Positions 7,869 to 16,324 of a DNA stretch of 28,507 bases are shown here, piece after piece. Numbering within the stretch: position 1 is the stretch's first letter; each line of letters opens with the position of its first letter. The position numbers and the translations under genes were made by a program. The notes beneath the pieces are model-generated. The model saw only the letters and a program-made list of their open reading frames with translations, searched no databases and was not told where the DNA came from. Origin of the DNA: Prevotellaceae bacterium (GTDB taxonomy: Bacteria; Bacteroidota; Bacteroidia; Bacteroidales; UBA932); the NCBI GenBank assembly GCA_031257655.1, contig JAIROF010000168.1, positions 1 through 28,507 on the forward strand, in the 5' to 3' direction.

Positions 7869-8180
7869 GGCTAATTCTTTTTTTGAGGTGCTATGAAAAT
7901 TAAGCTCTCATGTTACGCAGCAAAAGCGTCTCAGCGACGAAGTAGCGGCGAAATGGCGCTGTAGAGACGCACGCCGTGCGTCTCGGCGACAAAATTGGTG
8001 CTGACGCGCAATGCACAGTGAGACGCACGCCGTGCGCCTCTACAGCGTATGCGTCGCACCATGCGCCATTAATCATAGTAATCATTCAAATCAAAAAAAA
8101 TCAGCGCTCAGACAGCTATATGCGTAGCCTGAGTTAAGCTCATCCAATGTATTCATAGCACCTCAAAAAAAGAATTAGCC
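7869..8180. mobile_element. MITE-like 312-bp element with perfect 29-bp inverted ends
   Basis: Positions 7869-7897 (GGCTAATTC, seven T, GAGGTGCTATGAA) and 8152-8180 are perfect 29-bp inverted repeats. Further in, the arms keep partial similarity (TTAAGCTC...TACGCA). The interior holds nested palindromes with GAGACGCACG/CGTGCGTCTC arms at about 7963-7983 and a near copy at 8021-8041, these two being inverted to each other. No plausible gene and no clear target-site duplication were found. It could be a non-autonomous transposable element or a large intergenic foldback. Confidence 0.65.
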
Positions 8181-8222
8181 CACATTTTACATTCTGCATT
8201 TTATATTCCGCCTTCTGCGTTA
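8181..8222. repeat. Degenerate heptamer array running into the pbp1A stop codon
   Basis: Six units of 7 bp can be read from 8181: CACATTT, TACATTC, TGCATTT, TATATTC, CGCCTTC, TGCGTTA. The last unit contains the TAA stop (8222-8220, minus strand) of the penicillin-binding protein gene. The array begins right at the end of the MITE-like element. Similar but cleaner units occur at 24894-24935. Confidence 0.6.
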
Positions 8223-10589
8223 AAAAAATTCGTCGTCCACCAATCTTTTTCGCGGTCTTTTGTTTTCATTTTCTTCGTAGGCGTTGCAGTCGAGGTTAAC
8301 CGTCCTCATGTTGAGGGGTGGTTCAAATCGTTCGGCCTCCGCGATGTGCAGCGAGGGGTCGGCATATACCTTTTGCATGAACATTCCGAATATCGGCAAA
8401 CCGGAGTTTGCGCCGCCGCCGGTTCGCAAGCTTTCAAAGTGCACCGTGCGGTCTTCGCAGCCCACCCATACGCCGGCGGCCAGCTGCGGGGTAATCCCCA
8501 GAAACCATCCGTCCGACTGGTCTTGCGTGGTGCCGGTTTTTCCGCCAATGGCGCCTTTCAGCATGTAGGTTCGGTGCAGCCCGCTCGCCGTACCGCTGTT
8601 TACTACGCCTTGCAGCAGGTTGGTCATGAGGTACGCCGCCTGCTCGCTGATGGCTTCGGTCGTTTGCGTGGCGCCAAAAACGGACAGCACGTTTCCGTTG
8701 CGGTCTTCGATGCGGGTCACCATGGTGGGCATTACGCGAACGCCTTTGTTGGCAAAGGTGGCGTAGGCGTTCACCATTTCGTAGAGGGAGGCCTCTGCTG
8801 TGCCGAGGAATATTGAGCTTACCGGAGGGATATGGCTGGTTATGCCCATTTTGTGGCACAGGTCTACCATGTTTTGGGGGTTGAACTGCTTGATGAGCCA
8901 GGCCGAAATGTTGTTTACGCTGAGCGACAGGCCCCACTTGAGCGTCACCATTTTCCCGTCGTAGGCCGTTGGCGAGGCGTTTTTTGGCGTCCAGGTGGAG
9001 TCGCCCACGGCAAAGGTTTGGGGGATGTTGGGCACTCGGTAGCAGGGGTGAAAACCCTCCTGCATGGCGAGCGTGTACAGGAATGGCTTGATGGTGGAGC
9101 CTACCTGCCGCTTGCTCTGCCTCACCAGGTCGTACTTGAAGTACTTGAAGTTGGGGCCGCCCACGTATGCCTTAATGTAGCCCGTATGCGGGTCCATGGC
9201 CATAAATCCGGCGCGCAAAAAGGATTTGTAGTACTTGAGGGAATCTAAGGGCGACATCCGCACGGTTGCCTCGCCTTTCCAGGTAAAAATGACCATTTCT
9301 ACCGGCGTGCGGAAGTTTGCCATAATCTTGCTCATAGACCATCCGGCGAGGCGGAGCACGCGGTATCGCTCGGTTTGCTTAATGGCGCGGGTGATGTACT
9401 CCTGCTCCTGCTCGCTGCTGATGTTGTTGCCGAAAATGCGCCCTTTTTTCATCCTTATTTCTTCGTTGAGCGCCGGCTGGAGGCTGTTTTTGAGGTGCGC
9501 CACCAGCGCTTCTTCGGCGTACTGCTGCATGGTTGAGCTTACGGTGGTGTAGATTTTCAGCCCGTCGCGGTTTACGTCGTAGGGCACGTTGCCGGGTTTT
9601 TTGTTTTTGTGGCACCAGCCGTAGAGGGGGTTTTTTTCCCACTCTATCGAATCGGCCAGGTAGTCTTCTTTGGTGGCGTATCGGGCGCGCTCGGGCTGCC
9701 GGGCGGTCATGGTCTGGCGCACGCGCTCGCGGAAGTAGGTGGCCAGGCCGGTGTTGTGGTCTTTTTGCTGGTATTTGAGGGCGATGGGCGCTTCGCTGTG
9801 CACGAGGTACCCTTCGTAGGTAAGGTATCCGGCGCGCACCATTTGGCGCAGCACAAAGTTGCGGCGCTGCAGGGCGTTGTTGGGGTTGCGTACGGGGCTG
9901 TAGCGCGTGGGGGCGTTGACCACGCCGGCCAGCAGCGCCGCCTCCTCTACGTTGAGCTGCAGGGGGTGCTTGTCGAAAAAGGTGGCTGCGGCGGCGCTTA
10001 TCCCAAAGGCGTTGCTCCCAAAGGGGATAACGTTGAGGTACATGGCTACGATTTCGTTTTTGGTGTAGTTGCGCTCCAGCTTTACCGCCGTAATCCACTC
10101 CTTAAACTTGGCGATGAGCAGCGAGCTGTACTTGTCGAATGCGCTGCTGTACTCGTTGGTGTTGCGGGGGAAGAGGTTTTTGGCCAGCTGCTGCGTAATG
10201 GTGCTGCCGCCGCCCTGGCTTCGGTCGCCCATCGCCACCGTGCGTATCGCCACGCGCATCAGCCCTCGCAAGTCTATGCCAAAGTGGCTGGCAAAGCGAA
10301 CGTCCTCCGTGGCAATCACCGCCTTTACGAGGTTGGGCGAAAGGTCTTCAAAGCTGATAAACGAGCGATTTTCGACGTGAAAGGTGCCCAGCAGCTTCCG
10401 GTCGGCGGAGTACACCTCGGAGGCTACGTTGCTTTTGGGGTTTTCGAGCTCTGCAAAGGTGGGCATAAAGCCAAAGTACTCCTGGTTGACCAGCGTGAGC
10501 ATAGCCGCCAAAAAAATGGCCGGAGCTACAATTAAGCTCCAGAGAATGGCGACAAACCAAATCTTCTGCATCTTTTTATTTTTCGTCAT
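8220..10589 (-). CDS. mrcA: Class A penicillin-binding protein 1A
   Basis: Bifunctional peptidoglycan synthase of 789 residues that polymerises lipid II and cross-links the strands in the periplasm. One N-terminal membrane anchor lies at residues 8-32. The GT51 glycosyltransferase domain follows, with ATED (catalytic Glu95), GGGSTITQQLAKNLF (127-140) and the GAAYGK-loop region downstream. The transpeptidase domain has STIK (active serine 498), SVN (557-559) and KTGTT (684-688), so both activities look intact. Length is normal for the family. The start at 10589 (MTKNKKMQKI) gives a short basic tail before the anchor; Met7 is an alternative. The tail is rich in Lys, Arg and Asn. The gene is divergent from topA with a 248-bp gap. 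Confidence 0.96.
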   Translation of the reverse strand: MTKNKKMQKIWFVAILWSLIVAPAIFLAAMLTLVNQEYFGFMPTFAELENPKSNVASEVYSADRKLLGTFHVENRSFISFEDLSPNLVKAVIATEDVRFASHFGIDLRGLMRVAIRTVAMGDRSQGGGSTITQQLAKNLFPRNTNEYSSAFDKYSSLLIAKFKEWITAVKLERNYTKNEIVAMYLNVIPFGSNAFGISAAAATFFDKHPLQLNVEEAALLAGVVNAPTRYSPVRNPNNALQRRNFVLRQMVRAGYLTYEGYLVHSEAPIALKYQQKDHNTGLATYFRERVRQTMTARQPERARYATKEDYLADSIEWEKNPLYGWCHKNKKPGNVPYDVNRDGLKIYTTVSSTMQQYAEEALVAHLKNSLQPALNEEIRMKKGRIFGNNISSEQEQEYITRAIKQTERYRVLRLAGWSMSKIMANFRTPVEMVIFTWKGEATVRMSPLDSLKYYKSFLRAGFMAMDPHTGYIKAYVGGPNFKYFKYDLVRQSKRQVGSTIKPFLYTLAMQEGFHPCYRVPNIPQTFAVGDSTWTPKNASPTAYDGKMVTLKWGLSLSVNNISAWLIKQFNPQNMVDLCHKMGITSHIPPVSSIFLGTAEASLYEMVNAYATFANKGVRVMPTMVTRIEDRNGNVLSVFGATQTTEAISEQAAYLMTNLLQGVVNSGTASGLHRTYMLKGAIGGKTGTTQDQSDGWFLGITPQLAAGVWVGCEDRTVHFESLRTGGGANSGLPIFGMFMQKVYADPSLHIAEAERFEPPLNMRTVNLDCNAYEENENKRPRKRLVDDEFF

Positions 10590-10616
10590 AACTTACAAAT
10601 CACTATTTTTGTGCCC

Positions 10617-10624
10617 CAAAAGTA
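10617..10624 (-). promoter_or_regulatory. Candidate -7 element for pbp1A
   Basis: On the minus strand TACTTTTG matches TAnnTTTG, 27 nt upstream of the start codon. No well-spaced TTG was found further upstream, so only half of the promoter is supported. Confidence 0.35.
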
Positions 10625-10677
10625 GGCTTTAATTCAGTAGGCTGCCCCAGCAATAATGTTAAATATCAGTTAAAAAT

Positions 10678-10709
10678 TTTGAACGTACAAGTTTTAATAT
10701 GTTACTTTG
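10678..10709 (+). promoter_or_regulatory. Candidate Bacteroidetes promoter for topA
   Basis: TTTG at 10678-10681 and TTACTTTG at 10702-10709 are separated by 20 nt. The second element matches TAnnTTTG at all but one fixed position. Transcription would start near 10716, leaving a leader of about 120 nt before topA. Confidence 0.5.
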
Positions 10710-10717
10710 CAGTCTAA

Positions 10718-10837
10718 TTCGGAAAGGCAAATCCGAAGCTTGAAAAATTTGAAAAACGATGTTGTCGCCCATGACGACCAACAATACGTGCGCCTTGAGT
10801 TTCATGGGTTGTCGTCAAACTTGTAAATAGTCAGTTA
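10718..10837 (+). promoter_or_regulatory. Structured topA leader with a possible 23-codon upstream ORF
   Basis: A hairpin with TTCGGA/TCCGAA arms lies at 10718-10737. Further on, TGACGACC-AAC (10772-10782) can pair with GTTGTCGTCA (10809-10818) with one bulge. An ATG at 10759 opens a 23-codon frame (MLSPMTTNNT...) ending in TAG at 10828-10830, 7 nt before the topA start. It is not a known riboswitch that I recognise; a leader-peptide or attenuator role is a guess. Confidence 0.3.
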
Positions 10838-13330
10838 ATGTCAGAAAACTTAGTCATTGTTGAGTCGCCGGCCAAGGCGAAAACGATAGAAAAATTCTTA
10901 GGCAAGAACTACCTTGTCATATCCAGCTTTGGGCACATCCGCGATTTGCCGAAAAAAGACATGAGCGTCGATTTTCAGCACGGCTACCAGCCGCAGTACG
11001 TCATTTCGGAGGGGAAGGAAAAGGTTGTTGCCGAGCTGCGCAAGCACTCCAAAACCGCCAAAACGGTATGGCTGGCCTCCGATGAAGACCGCGAAGGGGA
11101 GGCCATTGCCTGGCACCTGCAGGAGGCGCTCCACTTGGAGCCACAAAAGGTGCGGCGCATCGTGTTTCACGAAATCACAAAGGACGCCATCCTCAACGCC
11201 ATTGAGCACCCGCGCACCGTTGACCTCAACCTGGTGAACGCGCAGCAGGCGCGCCGCGTGCTCGACCGCTTAGTGGGCTACGAGCTGTCGCCCATTCTGT
11301 GGAAAAAAATTAAGGCCTCCCTCTCCGCAGGGCGCGTGCAGTCTGTGGCGGTGCGCCTCGTGGTAGACCGCGAGCGCGAAATAATGGCCTTTAGCGCCGC
11401 CGGATTTTTTAAGATTGCCGGCGTATTCTTTGCCGACAAGGCGCAGGTTAAGGCCGACGTGGCAAAAAAGTTTAGCAGCGAAAAGGCCGCGCTCGAGCTG
11501 CTAAAAAAATGCCTGAACGCCACCTTCATGGTCGAAGCTATCGAAAAGAAGCCGGCCAAAAGAACGCCCACCGCGCCCTTCACCACCTCCACCCTGCAGC
11601 AGGAGGCCAGCCGAAAGCTGGGCTACTCGGTGAGCCAAACCATGGCGATTGCCCAGCGCCTGTACGAAGCCGGCTACATTACCTACATGCGCACCGATTC
11701 GGTAAACCTTTCGGAGCAGGCGCTCGGCGCGGCAAGGGAGGCCATCACCGAAATGTACGGCGAAAAGTACCTCCACACGCGGCGCTACACCACCCAGTCG
11801 AAGGGCGCGCAGGAGGCGCACGAGGCCATCAGGCCATCGTACATGAAAAACCAAACCGTAGACGCAAGCCCCCAGGAAAAGCGCCTCTACGAGCTCATCT
11901 GGAAGCGCACCATCGCCTCGCAGATGAGCGACGCCTCCCTCGAGCGAACCATCGTGACCATCGGCGTGTCGGGAACGGCAGAAAAGTTTGTGGCCACCGG
12001 CGAGGTGATGCTCTTTGACGGATTCCTCAAGGTCTACATGGAATCGCAGGACGACGAAAGCGACGCCGACAGCGCGGGATTGCTCCCCGCCATGCGGGTA
12101 GGCCAAATCTTGGAGCCCGAAAAAATTGTCGCCACCCAGCGCTTTACGCAGCGACCGCCGCGCTACACCGAGGCCATGCTGGTGAAAAAGCTCGAAGAGC
12201 TGGGCATCGGGCGCCCCTCAACCTACGCGCCCACCATTTCGACGGTCATTACCCGCGGCTACGTGACCAAGGAAGACCGCGAAGGGCAAATACGCCCCTA
12301 CAAGCAGCACACGCTCACGGGCGAAAAAATTATCGAAAAAACGCTGACGGAAAACACGGGCGCCGAAAAAGGAAAGCTTTTCCCCAGCGACGTGGGCATG
12401 GTGGTTACGGACTACCTCGTGGAGCACTTTCCCAGAATCATGGACTACAGCTTTACCGCCAAGGTGGAGGAGGAGTTTGACGAAATTGCCGAGGGAAAAA
12501 TTGTGTGGAGCAAAATGATAGACGACTTCTACCGGCTGTTTCACGAGCGGGTGGAGGATGCGCTTCAAAATTCGCAGCGGGCCACCGCCGAGCGCAGGCT
12601 GGGCGTAGACCCCAAGACGGGAAAGGAGGTCATTGTGCGCATTGGCCGCTTTGGGCCGCTGGCGCAGCTGGGCGAAAGCGAAGGCGAACAAAAGCCGCAG
12701 TACGCCAACCTGCGCAAGGGGCAGCTCATAGAATCCATTACGCTCGATGAGGCGCTCACGCTATTTGAGCTGCCGCGTACCCTTGGCGAATACGAGGAAA
12801 AAACGGTCTCCGTTGGCGTAGGGCGCTTTGGCCCCTACGTGCGGCACGACGAAAAGTACACCTCCCTTAAGCGAAACGTAGACGACCCCATGACCATCAC
12901 CCTCGAACGCGCCATAGAGCTCATCGAGGAAAAGCGGAAGATGGAGCGCGAAAGGGTGATAAAAACTTTTGCCGCAAACCAGGAGCTGCAGGTGCTCAAC
13001 GGACGCTTTGGCCCCTACCTCGCCTGCGCCGGCGTAAACTACAAGCTGCCAAAGGACATTGAGCCGTCTGCGCTGACCTACGAGGACTGCGTGGAAATCA
13101 TGTCGCAGCAGGAAAGCACCGCGCCGCGAAAATCGCGCTTTGCCAAAAAAACAGCCGCCGCAAAGCCAAGGCCAAAGCCCAGCCCCGAAACGGAAAATGT
13201 GGTGACGGCAAAAACAGCCGCCGCCGCAAGAAAAACAGCCGCCGCCACCACCAAAACGGCGGCAGCAAAGAAAACCGCCGCCGCCACAGCAGCAAAGAAA
13301 GCGGCAGCAGCGCAAAAAAAATCGAAGTAA
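10838..13330 (+). CDS. topA: DNA topoisomerase I
   Basis: Type IA topoisomerase of 830 residues that relaxes negative supercoils by transient single-strand cleavage. The TOPRIM domain is at the N-terminus: VIVESPAKAKTIEKFLG (7-23), then SDEDREGEAIAWHL (81-94) with the metal-binding acidic residues. The catalytic tyrosine is Tyr283 in ITYMRTDS. C-terminal domains contain repeated GRFGPY(V/L) modules, the Bacteroidetes-type zinc-less repeats. The last 75 or so residues are a low-complexity Ala/Lys/Thr tail (KTAAAA and similar) like that of histone H1, probably a flexible DNA-binding extension. The start MSENLVIVES is the usual one. Upstream is a divergent pbp1A; downstream it converges with the histidine kinase gene. 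Confidence 0.97.
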   Translation: MSENLVIVESPAKAKTIEKFLGKNYLVISSFGHIRDLPKKDMSVDFQHGYQPQYVISEGKEKVVAELRKHSKTAKTVWLASDEDREGEAIAWHLQEALHLEPQKVRRIVFHEITKDAILNAIEHPRTVDLNLVNAQQARRVLDRLVGYELSPILWKKIKASLSAGRVQSVAVRLVVDREREIMAFSAAGFFKIAGVFFADKAQVKADVAKKFSSEKAALELLKKCLNATFMVEAIEKKPAKRTPTAPFTTSTLQQEASRKLGYSVSQTMAIAQRLYEAGYITYMRTDSVNLSEQALGAAREAITEMYGEKYLHTRRYTTQSKGAQEAHEAIRPSYMKNQTVDASPQEKRLYELIWKRTIASQMSDASLERTIVTIGVSGTAEKFVATGEVMLFDGFLKVYMESQDDESDADSAGLLPAMRVGQILEPEKIVATQRFTQRPPRYTEAMLVKKLEELGIGRPSTYAPTISTVITRGYVTKEDREGQIRPYKQHTLTGEKIIEKTLTENTGAEKGKLFPSDVGMVVTDYLVEHFPRIMDYSFTAKVEEEFDEIAEGKIVWSKMIDDFYRLFHERVEDALQNSQRATAERRLGVDPKTGKEVIVRIGRFGPLAQLGESEGEQKPQYANLRKGQLIESITLDEALTLFELPRTLGEYEEKTVSVGVGRFGPYVRHDEKYTSLKRNVDDPMTITLERAIELIEEKRKMERERVIKTFAANQELQVLNGRFGPYLACAGVNYKLPKDIEPSALTYEDCVEIMSQQESTAPRKSRFAKKTAAAKPRPKPSPETENVVTAKTAAAARKTAAATTKTAAAKKTAAATAAKKAAAAQKKSK

Positions 13331-13343
13331 ATTTCGCCGCCGG

Positions 13344-13370
13344 AGCGCCGCCGGGTCGCTGTTTTTTTTT
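13344..13370 (+). terminator. Weak candidate terminator after topA
   Basis: A short AGCG/CGCT stem (13344-13360) with poor inner pairing is followed by nine T (13362-13370). The T run is convincing, the stem is not. It lies in the 69-bp convergent gap. Confidence 0.3.
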
Positions 13371-13399
13371 GGCAGCAAGAGATAAACGCTTTCCTACCC

Positions 13400-14743
13400 T
13401 TAGCGCGCGGCGGGCAGGAGGATGGTGAATGTGCTGCCCTCGCCCTCTTTGCTTTGGATTTTCAGGCTCCCCCGATGCAGCTTGATGATTTCGCGCGACA
13501 GGCTCAGCCCAATGCCCGTGCCGTGCTTTTTGGTGCTGAAGAAGGGGATAAAAATCTTGTCGCGCACCTCGGGCGAAATGCCGCATCCGTTGTCCGCCAC
13601 CGCTATGTAGAGGAGGCCTTCGTGGGTGGCTCCGGCCGCGAGGACAATGCGCGGCGCGGGCTTTTCTCTTACGGCGTAGGCGGCGTTCGTTATAAGGTTG
13701 ATGACCACCTGCTCCATCAGCCCCCGGTCGATGCTCGCCGCCGGCAGCCGCCTGTCTGCGCTTACCTCAAAGGATATGTTTTTTTGCTTCAGCAGCGGCT
13801 CCATGAGCTGGCGAATGGCGTGAAGCATCTGCGGCAGGCTCTCTCCCTTCAGGTCGGGGACAATCGTTTTGCTGAGGCTCCGGTAGGTGTCGGCAAAGCG
13901 CAGCAGGCTTTCGCTCCGGCGGTGGATGGCGTCCATGGCAAAGGCGATGTCTTCAAAGTCGGGGTTTGCCGCTGCGTCGGCCTCGAGGCGCAGGCTTTCG
14001 AGGCGCTTCTTCAGCGTGTCGGCAAGGGAGGCCACCGGCGCAATGGAGTTCATTATTTCGTGGGTCATCACGTTCAGCAGGCTTTTCCACGCGCTGGCCT
14101 CAACCTCTTCGAGGGTGGCATGGATGTTGTGCAAGGCGATGAGCTTGTAGGTTTTCCCGTCGGTTTGGAAGAGGTGGGCGTTGACGAGCGTTTTGACCGA
14201 TTGGCTTCGCACGGTTACCGTGATGAGGCGGCTGTGGCCTGTTGGGATGTCGCACAGCTCGCGGTAGAGCGTTTCCCGCCGCGATTTCAGCCAGCCGATG
14301 TTGGCGATTAGCGGAATGTCGAACATGGTTTTGAAGGATTCGTTCAGCCAGAGGATGTCGTTCGTTTCCAGGTTGTAGGCCAGGATGCCGGCGTCTATCA
14401 GCGCCATTATTTTGCGGAGGTGCTGCTGCTGCAGCTCGCTCTCCCTGCTCAGCGCGCGAAACGCGCTGCTTATTTCGTTAAAGTAGCGGTAGAAGTCGTT
14501 TCCTTGCCATCCGGTTTGCTCGGAGTACCGCTTCGAGAAGTCGCGGTAGCGCGCCGCCTCCGCGAAGTGGTGCACATCCCTGAAAAATTTGCCTACGCGG
14601 CCGGCGGCGTAAAAAAACAGCGCCAGCGCCACAGCGCCCAGCAGCAACCCCAGCGCGAAATGCCGCGCCAGGAGCCAGCCGCAGGCTACGCCCAGCGCTG
14701 CGGCGAGCAGAAACAGGAGCGATATGTAGTAGCCGTGCTTCAT
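13400..14743 (-). CDS. Membrane sensor histidine kinase (NtrB-like)
   Basis: A 447-residue kinase. ATG at 14743 overlaps the TGA of the radical SAM gene (ATGA), and it begins a protein with two closely spaced membrane helices (about 4-24 and 28-48), so almost no periplasmic domain. A HAMP/PAS-like region follows (about 50-210; LIDAGILAYN at 115-124). The H-box is THEIMNSIAP with phospho-acceptor His228. The ATPase domain has the N-box VVINLITNAAYAV (346-358), DNGCG (384-388) and GTGIGLSLS (408-416). With the sigma-54-type regulator at 16325-17677 it should form a two-component system. It is the last gene of the operon. The stimulus is unknown; because there is hardly any periplasmic loop, the signal is likely in the membrane or cytoplasm, or relayed by a partner. 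Confidence 0.92.
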   Translation of the reverse strand: MKHGYYISLLFLLAAALGVACGWLLARHFALGLLLGAVALALFFYAAGRVGKFFRDVHHFAEAARYRDFSKRYSEQTGWQGNDFYRYFNEISSAFRALSRESELQQQHLRKIMALIDAGILAYNLETNDILWLNESFKTMFDIPLIANIGWLKSRRETLYRELCDIPTGHSRLITVTVRSQSVKTLVNAHLFQTDGKTYKLIALHNIHATLEEVEASAWKSLLNVMTHEIMNSIAPVASLADTLKKRLESLRLEADAAANPDFEDIAFAMDAIHRRSESLLRFADTYRSLSKTIVPDLKGESLPQMLHAIRQLMEPLLKQKNISFEVSADRRLPAASIDRGLMEQVVINLITNAAYAVREKPAPRIVLAAGATHEGLLYIAVADNGCGISPEVRDKIFIPFFSTKKHGTGIGLSLSREIIKLHRGSLKIQSKEGEGSTFTILLPAAR

Positions 14744-15825
14744 GGCGCCGATTCCAGCCGTTTCAGGTGGCAAAACATCAGCTCGCCCGTTTGCTCGTTG
14801 CGCAGGTGCATGCCGCTGCCTTCGCAGTATCGGTACGATTTGCACGAGGCGCAGGCGCCGGTTTTCGTCCAGCTTCTGTCTCTGAACACCTGGTAGCGAT
14901 GCTGCCATACGTCGGCAAAGCTGTCGCGATAAATATTTCCCTGAATAAAGTTCGCCCGCAGGTTTGGGCAGGCCGAAATGGAGCCATCTGCCAGAATGGA
15001 GGCAATGGAGACGCCTGCCCGGCAGTAAAACAAGCTGCCGCGCACCTCGCCCTCGTAGCGGCCCAGGAAGCCCTCGCATCCGTAGCTCAGCGCAATTTTC
15101 CCCTCCCTCCGCGTTTGCCGGATAAAGTCGAGCAACGCCTTAAAGGATTGAGGCTCGAGCTGCAAGTCCTCCTGCATTTTTGCCCTGCCGATGGGGAATA
15201 TCGTAAAAATGCGCCACTCCTTCACGCCCGCTTGGCGGAGCAGCTCCTTCAGGGGCGCCAGCTCATCAAAATTTTTCCGGTGGACGCAGGTAACCACGTC
15301 GAAGCGAACGCCGGGCGTTTTGGCCAGCAGCTCAACGGCGCGAAGCGCCAGCCGGTAGCTTTTTGCCGAGCCGCGCAGCCAGCTGTGCGACGCCTCCAAC
15401 CCGTCGAGGCTCACGGTTACGGAGCGTAGCCCCGCGAGCAAGAGCGATTGCAGCCGGCGCTCGTCCAGCAGCATGCCATTCGTAGCCACTCCCCACGGAA
15501 ACTCCCGCCGGTACAGCTCCCGCCCGATGAGCTCGACGTCTTTTCGCACCAGCGCCTCCCCGCCGGTGAGCACAATCATGGTTTTGTGGGGGTCAACAAG
15601 GCCTTTCAGCTCGTCGAGCGCCTTGAGGAAGTCTTCGGCGGGCATATCCCCAACGCCGGCCTCGCTGCGGCATTCGCTGCCGCAGTGAAGGCACTGCAGG
15701 TTGCAGCGCAGCGTACACTCCCACAGGATGTACCTGAGCGGGTGCAGCCGGCTTGCATTTTTCCGGTACCGGCGGAGCAGCTCCAGCGCCAGCTTTGTGC
15801 GGAATGGTAGCCTCGCTGCGCTCAT
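14740..15825 (-). CDS. Radical SAM/SPASM enzyme of the rSAM/lipoprotein system
   Basis: A 361-residue radical SAM enzyme. ATG at 15825 overlaps the TGA of the lipoprotein gene; the open frame further upstream is only the shadow of that gene. The cluster-binding motif is CNLQCLHC (Cys41, 45, 48), with extra cysteines at 37 and 52, followed by TGGEAL (87-92). The C-terminal SPASM region has Cys268, GSISAC (281-286), CASCKSYRYC (325-334) and Cys352, enough to hold one or two auxiliary Fe-S clusters as in peptide-modifying enzymes. As I recall, this corresponds to family TIGR04133, always next to a small lipoprotein (TIGR04134). The product has not been characterised to my knowledge. The likely substrate is the lipoprotein encoded directly upstream; that is an inference from conserved pairing. 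Confidence 0.9.
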   Translation of the reverse strand: MSAARLPFRTKLALELLRRYRKNASRLHPLRYILWECTLRCNLQCLHCGSECRSEAGVGDMPAEDFLKALDELKGLVDPHKTMIVLTGGEALVRKDVELIGRELYRREFPWGVATNGMLLDERRLQSLLLAGLRSVTVSLDGLEASHSWLRGSAKSYRLALRAVELLAKTPGVRFDVVTCVHRKNFDELAPLKELLRQAGVKEWRIFTIFPIGRAKMQEDLQLEPQSFKALLDFIRQTRREGKIALSYGCEGFLGRYEGEVRGSLFYCRAGVSIASILADGSISACPNLRANFIQGNIYRDSFADVWQHRYQVFRDRSWTKTGACASCKSYRYCEGSGMHLRNEQTGELMFCHLKRLESAP

Positions 15826-16286
15826 TCTTTCGGGCGAAGCTCCACGTTTACCTCCTTGCCGGCTTCGCCGCTGTGCCAATTTCCGGTTTTGCCGACAAAG
15901 GTGGGGTCGATAAAATAAACGGTACGGGTGGTATCGCGAAATGCGCCGTTGGCCGCCCCGTCGACGTCGGAAAAGGTAAGGCGGTAGGTCTGGTCTTCGG
16001 GAACCGCGCCTCGCGACAGCACGCGGTACTGCCCGCCATCGTCCGTAGCGGTCGAATCGGCTTTGGAGAACACGTCGCGCCCGCCATCGTCCATACCGAC
16101 CAGCCGGTGCATGGCCACGGCTATGCCTTTCACCGGCTGGCCGGCGCTTGAGGATACCCTTCCGCTGATGATAAAATCGGCCGAAGGCGTGCCGTATTCG
16201 TCCGGCCCAACGATAGCGCACCCAAATCCCAGCAGGGATAGCAGCGCTGAGATAGCGGCATTGCAGGCAAGTAAAATTTTTTTCAT
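15822..16286 (-). CDS. Radical SAM-associated putative lipoprotein
   Basis: A 154-residue protein beginning MKKILLACNA with a hydrophobic stretch and a lipobox-like LGFGC, so lipidation at Cys23 is likely although the -3 residue (Gly) is not standard. The mature part begins with the typical EYGTPSADF (30-38), followed by a carboxypeptidase-regulatory or Ig-like beta fold (SGRV...G.PVKGI, then DDGGQYRV, TYRLTFSDVDGAANG) and TGNWHSGEAGKEVNVEL near the end. This pattern matches the lipoprotein partner of the rSAM/lipoprotein system (TIGR04134 as I recall). It follows the regulator gene by 38 nt and overlaps the radical SAM gene by 4 nt. There is no cysteine after Cys23, which argues against a thioether cross-link as the modification. 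Confidence 0.88.
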   Translation of the reverse strand: MKKILLACNAAISALLSLLGFGCAIVGPDEYGTPSADFIISGRVSSSAGQPVKGIAVAMHRLVGMDDGGRDVFSKADSTATDDGGQYRVLSRGAVPEDQTYRLTFSDVDGAANGAFRDTTRTVYFIDPTFVGKTGNWHSGEAGKEVNVELRPKE

Positions 16287-16324
16287 ATCGCGCTATTTTT
16301 TATTTTTCAACCGTTTTTCATCCT

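Noticed and set aside
7900..8085. 61-codon minus-strand ORF inside the MITE-like element
   Set aside because: It reads through nested palindromes of a foldback element and has no protein-like features.
9609..10535. 308-codon plus-strand ORF opposite pbp1A
   Set aside because: Antisense shadow of the penicillin-binding protein gene, whose catalytic motifs are all in place on the other strand.
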